DNA of 32,406 bases, taken from Candidatus Poribacteria bacterium (lineage in GTDB: Bacteria > Poribacteria > WGA-4E > WGA-3G). This document shows positions 6,573 through 14,896 of this stretch, one piece after another. The position numbers and the translations under genes were made by a program. The DNA is taken from positions 1 to 32,406 of the forward strand of contig JAJDTJ010000143.1 of the NCBI GenBank assembly GCA_022827225.1. The letters run 5' to 3'. Position 1 is the stretch's first letter. Each line of letters opens with the position of its first letter. The notes beneath the pieces are model-generated. The model did not search any database. It saw only the letters and a list, made by a program, of their open reading frames with translations, and had not been told where the DNA came from.

Positions 6573-8447
6573 ATGCGGTACTATCTTACCATTTTTTTTA
6601 TCTTCTTTGGTGTCTCCGCACTCGCGGCATCCACCTTCAACGATGTCAGTCTTACCGCAAATGTCCATCACCGTGAAATACCTGTTGATGCGGAATCCGG
6701 GGCGTGGTGGGGTCCCGGGACCGCCACTGCCGATTTTGATAACGACGGCTGCTGGCTCGACATCTTCGTGGTTGGCGATGGCGGCTTACCCAACGCACTC
6801 TATCTCAATAACGGCGACGGAACCTTCACCGACGTAGCAGCCGAGGCAGGCGTCGCAAACACGCCGAACGGACGCGGCTGCGTCTGGTTCGACTATAACA
6901 ACGACGGTTGGCGCGACCTCTATGTAACCTGCGACGGTCCGAACTTCCTCTTTGAAAACAACGGGGATCGCACATTTACCGACGTTAGCGAATACGCAGG
7001 CGTTGCCGACGAGAAACACGGCACCGGCCCCGTTGTCGCTGATTATGACCACAACGGATGGTTGGACATCTATATCGCGAACTGGGGACGAGCACCTTCT
7101 CTCCTGAACCCGAACCCACCACCGAAAACGAACGTCCTCTACCGAAACCGTGGCGACGGCACCTTTGAAGAAGTCACAGGAATCGCTGGCGTTGACGATG
7201 ACGGCATCGCTTGGGGCGCGATCTTCTTTGACTACGACGGCGATACTTGGGCTGACCTGTTCGTCGCAAACGATCACGGACCCGATAAACTCTATCGAAA
7301 TCGCGGGGATGGCACATTTGCGGATGTTTCTGAACAGTCCGGCATCGTAACCGAAGTCAACGGGAAACCGACGGGTGCGATGGGACTCTGCGTCGGCGAC
7401 TATGATAACGACACGGATTTAGATTTTTTTATCACCAACTACGATGCCGATCTCCTCTGGCGAAATAACGGGGACGGGACCTTCACGAACGTCGCTGAAG
7501 CCGTCGGTGTCGCAAACGAAGGCGTGGGTTGGTACGCCAGTTTCGTCGATTTTGATAACGACGGTTGGCGCGATCTCTACGTCGTCAACGGCGATGTTGA
7601 TGGTTCACAGAAGACCAACCGCAACCGCCTCTATCACAACCAGAACGGACAATTTGTTGACCGTGCCGAGGCACTCGACGTCACTGTTGATGCTGTCGCA
7701 CGCGGTGCAACCACCGGTGATTTTGATAACGACGGCGATGTCGATTTCTATATCGTCAATAATACCGGAAATACGCTTCTTCAAAACGATCTGGATCCTG
7801 GCTTTCCGAATTCTAACCATCGGCGCGTCCAACCTAAGAATAAACGCACCAAAATTAGGCTGATCGGCACAGCAAGCAACCGCGATGGCATCGGCACACG
7901 CGTAACAATGAAAGTTGGTAACCACGTTCAGACGCAGGAGTTGATCTGCGGTACCGGCTTTTTGGGCAGTGACAGTTTAGAACTCGAATTCGGTTTTGGT
8001 CCTGAATCGTATCAATCGAGTTCCGTTACCTTGGCGTGGCCCTCCGGGATTGTCGAAACTTATCATCAGTTCGGCTATGGTGACGATGTCTATATCTTTA
8101 CGGAAGCACGTGATGTCGTAACAGCGGTTGAACCGGCTGGAAAACAGACCACAACATGGGGACGGATTAAAGCCGCTGAGGTCTTTCAAAACTATCCCAA
8201 CCCCTTTAATCCAGAGACTTGGATTCCGTACCAACTTTTCGAGCCTACCGATGTCCGTATCTCAATCTATTCCCAAACAGGTGAACTGATTCGCGACTTC
8301 AACCTCGGACATCAAGCGCACGGCGAAAAAACGCTTTATTGGGATGGTAAGAACCAAAACGGTGAACCTGTCGCCAGCGGAATCTATTTCTACCAGTTCC
8401 GAGCAGGCGGCACCGAAAGCACTCGGAAAATGTGGTTAATGAAGTAG
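6573..8447 (+). CDS. Secreted FG-GAP/VCBS propeller protein with ASPIC-UnbV and C-terminal sorting domain
   Basis: 624 residues from ATG 6573, preceded by AAAGGA; longer starts would lose the signal peptide that begins MRYYLTIFFIFF and ends near ALAAS. About seven FG-GAP/VCBS-type repeats follow, each with a calcium-loop pattern DxDNDGxxDLxxxN and a NGDGTFxDV segment, forming a likely beta-propeller (CRTAC1-like). An ASPIC/UnbV domain follows (residues about 425-510; SNRDGIGTRVTM, TLAWPSGIVETY). The C-terminal 85 residues are a FlgD-like Ig fold beginning NYPNPFNPETWIPYQL and ending in STRKMWLMK, a type used as an outer-membrane sorting or anchoring signal in several phyla. Expected outside the cell or on its surface; ligand unknown. 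The gene lies 16 bases after the jelly-roll protein gene. Confidence 0.85.
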   Translation: MRYYLTIFFIFFGVSALAASTFNDVSLTANVHHREIPVDAESGAWWGPGTATADFDNDGCWLDIFVVGDGGLPNALYLNNGDGTFTDVAAEAGVANTPNGRGCVWFDYNNDGWRDLYVTCDGPNFLFENNGDRTFTDVSEYAGVADEKHGTGPVVADYDHNGWLDIYIANWGRAPSLLNPNPPPKTNVLYRNRGDGTFEEVTGIAGVDDDGIAWGAIFFDYDGDTWADLFVANDHGPDKLYRNRGDGTFADVSEQSGIVTEVNGKPTGAMGLCVGDYDNDTDLDFFITNYDADLLWRNNGDGTFTNVAEAVGVANEGVGWYASFVDFDNDGWRDLYVVNGDVDGSQKTNRNRLYHNQNGQFVDRAEALDVTVDAVARGATTGDFDNDGDVDFYIVNNTGNTLLQNDLDPGFPNSNHRRVQPKNKRTKIRLIGTASNRDGIGTRVTMKVGNHVQTQELICGTGFLGSDSLELEFGFGPESYQSSSVTLAWPSGIVETYHQFGYGDDVYIFTEARDVVTAVEPAGKQTTTWGRIKAAEVFQNYPNPFNPETWIPYQLFEPTDVRISIYSQTGELIRDFNLGHQAHGEKTLYWDGKNQNGEPVASGIYFYQFRAGGTESTRKMWLMK

Positions 8448-8502
8448 GCACAATTCTGACAATCTCTAAACTAAACGCAACGAGGTTAGAATGGAGGGAA
8501 AA

Positions 8503-8787
8503 ATGACTTTAATAGTAGAAGAAGGCAAAATAAGCAATGGACACATTGTCCTATCTAAACCTCTTTCCTTACCGGAGGGGACTGAAGTACGCGTACAGAT
8601 AGAACCTGTAGATCCGGCTATTGTTAGCGATGCTGACAATCAAAACAAGGGTTCCGACGAATCTGAAGATTTTGCTAACCTCCCCTGCTTCGGAATGTGG
8701 GCAGATCGGGAGGATATGCGTGACAGTGTCGCGTGGCTGCGCAAGGAGAGAGAAAAGTGGCAACAGCGGTTCACACGGTCGGAGTGA
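8503..8787 (+). CDS. Antitoxin of a VapBC-like module (AF2212/DUF104-like N-terminus)
   Basis: 94 residues. ATG 8503 is preferred to ATG 8491 because GGAGG lies five bases upstream of it. The N-terminus (EEGKISNGHIVLSKPLSLPE, then GTEVRVQIEP) has the short beta layout of AF2212-like antitoxins. The C-terminus (FGMWADREDMRDSVAWLRKE) is the conserved tail seen in antitoxins paired with PIN toxins, and would wrap the toxin. A disordered acidic linker joins the halves. Its 3' end overlaps the PIN gene by 31 bases, the usual translational coupling of such pairs. No clear promoter or operator was found in the 55 bases upstream. Confidence 0.75.
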   Translation: MTLIVEEGKISNGHIVLSKPLSLPEGTEVRVQIEPVDPAIVSDADNQNKGSDESEDFANLPCFGMWADREDMRDSVAWLRKEREKWQQRFTRSE

Positions 8788-9155
8788 TTGATTCCAATAT
8801 TCTTATTGATGCTATGAACGGCATTGTAGATGCTGTTGGATTTTTGGAAGAACAGCAAATAGTGGAAATACAAATTAGTATTGTTTCGGCTATGGAATTA
8901 ATTGCCGGTTGTCGCAACAAAATTGAAATGACCGAATTGCAAAGATTTTTTCAAAAATGCTCATTTTTACCGGTTACTGTCACTATCTCACAGGTTGCCT
9001 TTCAACTGATGGAATCGTTCTACCTCAGCCACGGGCTCACCTTGCCGGACGCACTTATTGCGGCAACAGCTATAGAACATGATTTAACACTTTACACAAG
9101 AAATACACGTCATTTTCGGATGATTCCACAATTAGAAATTAGTCAACCCTACTGA
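8757..9155 (+). CDS. PIN-domain ribonuclease toxin (VapC-like)
   Basis: 132 residues from GTG 8757, which has AAGGAG nine bases upstream; an in-frame GTG at 8733 lies inside the antitoxin and lacks such a site. PIN-domain acidic residues are in place: D12 in VIDSNILIDAM, E47 in SAMELIAG, D98 in LTLPDALIAAT, and the TRNTRHF loop (N116) where a fourth metal ligand or Asn is usual. VapC toxins are magnesium-dependent RNases that cut tRNA or rRNA; the target here is unknown. All key residues are present, so the module is probably active. It is translationally coupled to the preceding antitoxin. Confidence 0.83.
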   Translation: MATAVHTVGVIDSNILIDAMNGIVDAVGFLEEQQIVEIQISIVSAMELIAGCRNKIEMTELQRFFQKCSFLPVTVTISQVAFQLMESFYLSHGLTLPDALIAATAIEHDLTLYTRNTRHFRMIPQLEISQPY

Positions 9156-9161
9156 ACCGTT

Positions 9162-10055
9162 ATGGAGAATATATTTTTCAGATGGTGGGGATGCGGTGCG
9201 TTTGACGTTCGCTTCGGCGACATCAATATCGCTTTCGATCCGTACCTTTTCAATCAGAACTTAGCAGACGCGCAGCCGATCTACGACTATATCTTCATCT
9301 CCCACGAACATTTCGACCACTGCCACCCTGCTACTTTGCGGAGGTTATGTCGCGGCGAACGTTTCAAGAAACTGTTCGTTAATCCGGGATGCATGACACC
9401 CGCGCAACCCATCGCCGAGAAATATGGCGATGCCGCATTTGAACGCGACCTCCCAATCACAAAGCATGTGCCTGCCGATAAAGTACAAGTTCTCTACCCG
9501 AAATATCTTAACGAGAATCAAGGAACATCGCGGGCGTTTCAAGGTTCTGATACGCTCGACCTCGGCGATATTCAGGTCGAAACGATCGAAAGTGGCGAGA
9601 ACCAGACCCCAGATTTGCCGACAAACGGCTATCTTGTAACACACACAAAGAAGGAACGACTCTCAATCTTACACACCGGCGATTTGCACGAACCGTATCC
9701 GGCACTCGAAAACCTACGCGGCAAGGTCGATTTCCTGATCCACATGAAACTCGGACTCGGTACCGGACTCGCGCAGCGACTCGTTACCTTGATAGACTTG
9801 ATCCAGCCGCGTTTCGTGATACCGACGCATTATCGAACCGATCGGAAATCCGACCCTATTCCAGAGGGACACTGGCCCCCGAACGTCACCGATGAAATGG
9901 CGTTTATTGAATCAATGCGTGCCATCATTGGCGATAAAACGTATCTGCTCCCATTCACGGCAGGTATAGAATACGAAGTAGAGATGCCAGAGAAACAGGT
10001 CGTCTGGAAATGGGAATGGTTCAACACATGGGACGTTCCACCCTGGCGCGAATGA
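9162..10055 (+). CDS. Metallo-beta-lactamase-fold hydrolase (UlaG-like)
   Basis: 297 residues. The metal-binding motif HEHFDH is at 48-53, H171-x2-D174 is in ILHTGDLHE, and H223 is in IPTHYRTD, giving the usual two-metal set. The N-terminus (FRWWGCGAFDVRFGDINIAF) resembles the UlaG/Zn-dependent hydrolase branch, whose best known member is L-ascorbate-6-phosphate lactonase; substrate assignment is not possible here. There is no signal peptide, so it is cytoplasmic. It begins 6 bases after the PIN toxin stop and has no clear ribosome binding site, so translation may depend on coupling to the upstream gene or use a weak site. Functionally it is probably unrelated to the toxin. Confidence 0.8.
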   Translation: MENIFFRWWGCGAFDVRFGDINIAFDPYLFNQNLADAQPIYDYIFISHEHFDHCHPATLRRLCRGERFKKLFVNPGCMTPAQPIAEKYGDAAFERDLPITKHVPADKVQVLYPKYLNENQGTSRAFQGSDTLDLGDIQVETIESGENQTPDLPTNGYLVTHTKKERLSILHTGDLHEPYPALENLRGKVDFLIHMKLGLGTGLAQRLVTLIDLIQPRFVIPTHYRTDRKSDPIPEGHWPPNVTDEMAFIESMRAIIGDKTYLLPFTAGIEYEVEMPEKQVVWKWEWFNTWDVPPWRE

Positions 10056-10120
10056 AACTTGAAGATACAATTTCGCCCCTGCCATTCTAAGATACGCTTA
10101 CAAGCAAGGAGTTGCCACAC

Positions 10121-12223
10121 ATGAAACGGACACGTTTTCTGATTTTGACGATGTTTTTTTCCTTGATACTATTTCAGGCGAACGCCTCTGCACAGGATTA
10201 TACCCAATGGCATTTACCAGACGGTGCCAAAGCGAGACTCGGAAAAGGCACAATAACCGGAAATATCCAATACGCTCCCGATAGCAGCCTCATCGCAGTT
10301 GCCAGCTCCATCGGTGTCTGGCTTTACAATGCCGAAACGCATGAAGAAGTTAACCTACTCATCGGGCATACGGAGGCGGTGTCTGCCGTCGCGTTTTCGC
10401 CAGATGGTCAAATGCTTGCAAGCGGAAGTTATGATGGGACGATCCAGTTGTGGAACCCACACACCGGTGAATTGACAGCGTCGCCCGAAGGACACAACCG
10501 TGGTATTACATCCCTCGCGTTTTCGCTACAGAACGATATCCTTGTGAGCGGCAGCGCGGACAGAACGATTCGATTGTGGAATGTGGAGACAGACAGCTAC
10601 ATAACAACCCTCAGTAGACATACAGGACCGGTCACTTCGGTCGCATTCAGCCCAGATGGTGAAACGTTCGCAAGCGGGAGTGGACACGGAGACTACACAA
10701 TCCGATTATGGAATATAAACGATCTATGGAATGTACAGGATCAACTTCACCTCGGTGCCCTCATCGGGCACCGATTAGGTGTCACTTCGGTCGCATTCAG
10801 CCCAGATGGTGAAACGCTCGCAAGCGGGAGTTGGGACACCACCGTTCGGTTATGGGATTTACAGACCCTTGAAAACGAGGCAACCTTCACCGGATATATG
10901 GACGGTGTCGTCTCCGACACCGGGCACACGAGAGGTGTCACTTCGGTCGCGTTTTCGCCAGACGGTCGAACGCTCGCCAGCGCAAGTGAAGATAAAACGA
11001 TTCGATTGTGGGATCCCGACATGCGGTACACCAAGGCAACCCTCACTGGGCATTCAGCTTCAGTTACCTCCATTGCATTCAGTTCAGATGGGCAGACGCT
11101 TGTCAGCGCCAGTGATGACCAAAGCATTCAGCTTTGGGATTATGCTACTTTTGAACATAAGTCTACTATCACTGGGCATATTTCACCGATTAATGCGCTC
11201 GCGTTTGCCCCAGATGGGCGGCCAGATGGACAGATTTTAGCAAGTGGAGGCGACGGCATGGCAATTCGTTTGTGGGACACCGACACCGAGCAGCTTCAGA
11301 ATACACTCATTGGACACGAAGGACGCATCTTTTCTGCCGCGTTTTCGCCAGATGGTGGAACCCTCGCCAGTGGCGGAGCGAAACCGGATACAGCAATTCG
11401 ATTGTGGGATGTACACACTCTCCAACCTAAGACCCCTATCATAAGCCATAAACACGGTATCGAGTCCATCATGTTTAGCCCAGATGGTAAAACGATTGCC
11501 AGTGGAAGTTGGGACAGCACCGTTCGATTGTGGGACGCTGATACAGGTGAGCACAAAGCGACTCTCAAAGCCGGTGCCAGTGTCTTTTCTGTTGCGTTCA
11601 GCCCGGATAGTCGCACGCTTGCCAGTGACGGGCAAAACAATACAGTCGGCTTGTGGGATGTAGAAAGTGGAGAACGCCAAGCAGTGCTGATAGGGCATTC
11701 GCGCCCTGTTGATTCTGTTGCGTTCAGCCCAGACGGGGGTACGCTTGCAAGCGGCAGTCGCGATAAAACAATTCGATTGTGGAATACACAGACAGAGCAA
11801 CCCGGTAGGATCCTCACCGGACATACAAATCGAGTCAAATCTATTGTATTCTTCCCAGATGGTAAGACCCTCGCCAGCGGTAGTTGGGATAACACGATTC
11901 GGTTGTGGGACCTACAAACAGGGCAGCACCAAGATACTCTCGTGGGACATACGACTTTTATTAACACGCTCGCACTCTCACCGGATGGTAGCACGCTTGC
12001 CAGCGGAAGCGAGGATGGCACAATTCTTTTATGGGAATTCCCACCTTTTGTACCTGAGAGAGTAGCGGATGTCAACGGTGATGGTGTGGTGAATATCCAA
12101 GACTTAGTGATAGTCGCATCGAATTTCGGACAGACCGGCCAAAATCCGGCAGATGTCAACGGTGATAGCGTGGTGAATATCCAAGACTTAGTGTTGGTGG
12201 CTTCCCAATTTGATGACAATTAA
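10121..12223 (+). CDS. Secreted 14-blade WD40 protein with C-terminal dockerin-like domain
   Basis: 700 residues from ATG 10121, with AAGGAG nine bases upstream (TTG 10112 rejected). The signal peptide is about residues 1-25, ending ANASAQ. I count 14 WD40 blades: an N-terminal divergent one (IQYAPDSSLIAVASSIGVWL) plus 13 regular ones with SPDG and LASGS-xD-xTIRLWD patterns, enough for two seven-bladed propellers. The last 50 residues hold two calcium-loop repeats, ADVNGDGVVNIQDLV and ADVNGDSVVNIQDLV, forming a dockerin type I-like domain. There is no FlgD-like sorting domain, unlike the paralogue at 19323. Role unknown; surface binding or a scaffold-attached recognition protein is an inference. 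Long antisense open frames across it are by-products of the repeats. Confidence 0.85.
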   Translation: MKRTRFLILTMFFSLILFQANASAQDYTQWHLPDGAKARLGKGTITGNIQYAPDSSLIAVASSIGVWLYNAETHEEVNLLIGHTEAVSAVAFSPDGQMLASGSYDGTIQLWNPHTGELTASPEGHNRGITSLAFSLQNDILVSGSADRTIRLWNVETDSYITTLSRHTGPVTSVAFSPDGETFASGSGHGDYTIRLWNINDLWNVQDQLHLGALIGHRLGVTSVAFSPDGETLASGSWDTTVRLWDLQTLENEATFTGYMDGVVSDTGHTRGVTSVAFSPDGRTLASASEDKTIRLWDPDMRYTKATLTGHSASVTSIAFSSDGQTLVSASDDQSIQLWDYATFEHKSTITGHISPINALAFAPDGRPDGQILASGGDGMAIRLWDTDTEQLQNTLIGHEGRIFSAAFSPDGGTLASGGAKPDTAIRLWDVHTLQPKTPIISHKHGIESIMFSPDGKTIASGSWDSTVRLWDADTGEHKATLKAGASVFSVAFSPDSRTLASDGQNNTVGLWDVESGERQAVLIGHSRPVDSVAFSPDGGTLASGSRDKTIRLWNTQTEQPGRILTGHTNRVKSIVFFPDGKTLASGSWDNTIRLWDLQTGQHQDTLVGHTTFINTLALSPDGSTLASGSEDGTILLWEFPPFVPERVADVNGDGVVNIQDLVIVASNFGQTGQNPADVNGDSVVNIQDLVLVASQFDDN

Positions 12224-12271
12224 TCACCGAAATAAATACCGAAAAAATCAAAAATTTGGAGAACATTTGAC

Positions 12272-13294
12272 GTGTCAACAGCCCAACGTCTCCGGGTCGC
12301 TATCTACGGTTGCGGTAACTTCGCGAAACGGACGCGTATCCCAAACCTATTGCAAACAGATTCGGTTGATATTGTCGCTGCTTGTGATAGCAACTTACAA
12401 GCAGCACAAGAAATCGCTGACGAATTCAGTATCCCAAGTGTCTACCACAACGAGAATGGCGGCGCGCATAAAATGCTTGACGCTGAAGCCATCGATGTGT
12501 TATACTCTATCGTGCCAGCATACGTGCGAACCGATGTTGAGGTCACTGCCATCGAAAAAGGGATCCACCTCTTCAGCGAGAAACCGCAGGCAATCACGAT
12601 GCGGGTTGCCCGCCGTATAGACGACGCTGTTCAACGCGCAGGTGTTATCAGCACTGTCGGTTTTCGTGAAAGGTATCGTCCGATCTTTCAAGAGGCACGC
12701 CGGTTTTTGACGGACAAAAACGTTGTGCATATCCGTTTCCAGAGTTTCGGAGGGTTACCGCCTTCGACAAATGCCGACACCAAAACGTGGTGGGCAGAAA
12801 TGGAGAAATCCGGGGGCCGCGCCTTAGATTGGGGTGTCCACGCAACGGATTATAGCCGGTTCATGACGGGGTTGAATGTCGCACGCGCACAAGCCTTCTA
12901 TTGTGAACGATCCGCTTACGCAACGGCTTTGTCCTCAAGTTTTAACTACTGTTTTGACAATGGAGCTACCATGACGCTCAGTTTCGTCTCAACCGGTTCC
13001 AGTCCGAAGAACGAACCGTGGTTCACGGTCTTTTATGAAGGTGGATGCCTCGAAATTTACCAGTATGACCGGATTGAGGTGAACGGCGATGTCCTCTATA
13101 AAGCAGACGAATTTGATCCGTGGTTAGAACAGGATAAAACCTTTATCCGTGCTATACAGACCGGTGATGCAAGCCTTCTACACAGCGATTATCATGACGG
13201 GTTATTCTCTTTAGCACCTGTTCTGGCTGGCTGGGAATCCGCCCGCCGGAACGGGGAATGTATCAATGTCGCGTCATTCATGGATGACGTGTAA
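12272..13294 (+). CDS. Gfo/Idh/MocA family oxidoreductase
   Basis: 340 residues starting at GTG 12272, with GGAG ten bases upstream. The Rossmann motif is VAIYGCGNFAKR (residues 9-20), EKP is at 103-105, and the C-terminal domain has DWGVHATD (186-193), the His-x2-Asp pair typical of the superfamily. Its sequence is clearly different from the paralogue at 3880-4899 (short glycine loop, FSEKPQAIT), so a different substrate is likely. It lies 48 bases after the WD40-dockerin gene and 21 bases before a small unknown gene, so co-transcription is possible but not shown. NAD(P)-dependent oxidation of a sugar or cyclitol is the family expectation. Confidence 0.85.
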   Translation: MSTAQRLRVAIYGCGNFAKRTRIPNLLQTDSVDIVAACDSNLQAAQEIADEFSIPSVYHNENGGAHKMLDAEAIDVLYSIVPAYVRTDVEVTAIEKGIHLFSEKPQAITMRVARRIDDAVQRAGVISTVGFRERYRPIFQEARRFLTDKNVVHIRFQSFGGLPPSTNADTKTWWAEMEKSGGRALDWGVHATDYSRFMTGLNVARAQAFYCERSAYATALSSSFNYCFDNGATMTLSFVSTGSSPKNEPWFTVFYEGGCLEIYQYDRIEVNGDVLYKADEFDPWLEQDKTFIRAIQTGDASLLHSDYHDGLFSLAPVLAGWESARRNGECINVASFMDDV

Positions 13295-13315
13295 AAAATA
13301 GATGAGGAACAAAAT

Positions 13316-13531
13316 ATGGATGCAAAATTGAAAAAGATTCAGATTACACCAATGAAATTCGATAAAGAGGGCGCGATGCAGCGAGAAGAATTCGCCACGC
13401 TTACCCTCGAAGTACCGATGGACAGCACTGCGCAACGCGCCGCTATTATAGAACTCTGTGAACTTCTTGACCAAGAATGGGTTATGGTTAACGTTGAAGG
13501 CAAAACGGTGGTTGCTGTCAACACTGCCTAA
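13316..13531 (+). CDS. Small conserved-looking protein of unknown function
   Basis: 71 residues, with GAGGAA about eight bases upstream of ATG 13316. The chain has an N-terminal beta half (KKIQITPMKFDKEGAMQ, EFATLTLEVPMD), a helix (AQRAAIIELCELLDQE) and a last strand (VMVNVEGKTVVAVN). No family is recognised. It is soluble, with no Cys motif or membrane segment. It follows the oxidoreductase by 21 bases and precedes an AT-rich inverted repeat. The good ribosome binding site and balanced composition argue that it is real. Confidence 0.55.
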   Translation: MDAKLKKIQITPMKFDKEGAMQREEFATLTLEVPMDSTAQRAAIIELCELLDQEWVMVNVEGKTVVAVNTA

Positions 13532-13552
13532 TTTAATAGTTACAAGTTGTTA

Positions 13553-13632
13553 GTTATAAGTTGTTGGTTAAGAGAATCACGTAACGCAATCAAACCTCTT
13601 AACTTATAATCTCTTAACTTATAACTTATAAC
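13553..13632. repeat. AT-rich inverted repeat (80 bp)
   Basis: The arms at 13553-13574 and 13611-13632 are inverted copies of 22 bp: GTTATAAGTT and TAAGAG match fully and the 6-bp centre differs. A third partial copy (CTCTTAACTTATAA) lies at 13597-13610, and the left side has another direct repeat, GTTAGTTATAAGTTG. It resembles a small palindromic repeat or MITE remnant. It ends 10 bases before the aminotransferase start and occupies the place where its ribosome binding site should be. Confidence 0.6.
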
Positions 13633-13642
13633 CTGAAAAAAT

Positions 13643-14785
13643 ATGAAAAAAAAATGGCTTTTTACGCCCGGGCCTACACCCATCCCGCCTGAAGCGTTGT
13701 TAGCGATGGCAGCACCGATAGATTACCATCGCAGCAAAGATACCGTCGCATTAATTAAAGACGTTCTCGAAAAACTCAAACACGTCTTCCAAACTGAGAA
13801 CGATGTCCTCTTCTTAACATCATCCGGTACCGGCGGTATGGAAGGCGCAATCGCTAACTTACTATCTCGTGGCGATAAGGTGATTGTCGTCCGAAGCGGT
13901 AAATTCGGAGAACGGTGGGGTGAGATATGTACCGCTTTCGGGGTTCAAATCATACCCATCGACGTAACGTGGGGAAATGCCGTTGATCCGCAAGTCGTGG
14001 AAACCCTATTAACTGAACACCCGGATGTTAAAGCGGTTTACGCAACGCTCTGCGAGACTTCAACCGGTGTTCTGCATGATATCGAGGCGTTGGCGGGCCT
14101 AACACGCGTTCGTCCAACGCTTTTGGTCGTTGATGCTGTCAGTGGGCTCGGTGCCGACGACTTACAGATGGACAATTGGGGTGTGGATGTCGTCGTCTCT
14201 TGTGCACAGAAAGGGTTGATGACACCCCCCGGTCTGGCGGTCGTAGCACTCAACCAACGCGCATGGGACGCAGCCTCACACTCGGACCTCCCAAAGTATT
14301 ACTTCGATTTCCGCAAGGCTTACGAGACAGGATTAGCAGGTTCTGTCCCCTATACACCCGCAGTGACACTACTTACCGCACTTCAGTGTGCATTGACCCG
14401 TATCTGTGAGGAAGGTATCCGCAACACCATTGCCCGCCACAGGCGTTTGGCTGAAGCGACACGACATGCTGTAAAGGCGTTAGGGTTTACCCTCTTTGCT
14501 ACATCACCGGCGAACACCGTAACCGCAATCCAGCTACCAGAAGAAATCGATGGAAAAGCGTTTCTCAAACTGATGCTCGACAAATATGGTATCACTTATG
14601 CTGGCGGTCAGAGCCAGTTAAGTGGTAAGATCGTCCGAATTGCCCACCTCGGTTGGGTGGATGAAAACGACGTTATCGTCGCTATTTCCGCGTTTGAGCG
14701 AGGTTTAGTCGAGATTGGTTACGATATTCCGATCGGCGCAGGCGTTACCGCCGCACAAGAGGTTTTTACAAAATGGACCTCGTAA
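13643..14785 (+). CDS. Class V aminotransferase (alanine-glyoxylate / serine-pyruvate type)
   Basis: A 380-residue PLP enzyme of the small-chain class V group that includes serine-pyruvate and alanine-glyoxylate aminotransferases. The N-terminus has the family phrase FTPGPTPIPPEAL. SSGTGGMEGA (60-69) binds the cofactor phosphate, D164 in VVDAVSGLG contacts the pyridine nitrogen, and K190 in SCAQKGLMTPPG is the Schiff-base lysine. The length is typical. It may use glycine or serine nitrogen in glyoxylate metabolism; the exact substrate is not readable. The ATG at 13643 has no clear ribosome binding site, because an inverted repeat abuts it; no better start is visible. Cytoplasmic. Confidence 0.85.
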   Translation: MKKKWLFTPGPTPIPPEALLAMAAPIDYHRSKDTVALIKDVLEKLKHVFQTENDVLFLTSSGTGGMEGAIANLLSRGDKVIVVRSGKFGERWGEICTAFGVQIIPIDVTWGNAVDPQVVETLLTEHPDVKAVYATLCETSTGVLHDIEALAGLTRVRPTLLVVDAVSGLGADDLQMDNWGVDVVVSCAQKGLMTPPGLAVVALNQRAWDAASHSDLPKYYFDFRKAYETGLAGSVPYTPAVTLLTALQCALTRICEEGIRNTIARHRRLAEATRHAVKALGFTLFATSPANTVTAIQLPEEIDGKAFLKLMLDKYGITYAGGQSQLSGKIVRIAHLGWVDENDVIVAISAFERGLVEIGYDIPIGAGVTAAQEVFTKWTS

Positions 14786-14810
14786 AGTGGAGTTCGGTAT
14801 AAGAAAAATT

Positions 14811-14834
14811 GAACCCTTCTGCCCCGGAAGGTTC
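14811..14834 (-). terminator. Hairpin with a T-run on the minus strand only
   Basis: GAACCCTTC and GGAAGGTTC pair with one bulged C around a short CCCC-containing loop. On the plus strand no T-run follows; on the minus strand the hairpin is followed by CAATTTTTCTT. It would thus stop leftward transcripts, although both neighbours point right. A role in blocking antisense transcription is possible; it may also be a chance structure. Confidence 0.35.
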
Positions 14835-14864
14835 AACTTGTGCTCAGCAATCAATAATTAATTT

Positions 14865-14873
14865 TGTTATATT
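14865..14873 (+). promoter_or_regulatory. Extended -10 candidate for the 7-blade WD40 gene
   Basis: TGT followed by TATATT at 14868-14873 forms an extended -10. No -35 match is found at 16-18 bp. Start of transcription near 14880 would leave only a 17-base leader with AAAGGA. Weak evidence. Confidence 0.25.
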
Positions 14874-14896
14874 CTTGGGCATAAAAGGAATTAATT

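Noticed and set aside
11296..12219. Long minus-strand frame (307 residues) under the 14-blade WD40 gene
   Set aside because: It is antisense to the repeats; its repeating SASG/LPS-type pattern follows the WD40 codons, with no start signals and no protein-like features.
14811..14834. Hairpin as a terminator of the aminotransferase gene
   Set aside because: No T-run follows on the plus strand; the T-rich tail exists only for leftward transcription, so it was listed only as a low-confidence minus-strand structure.
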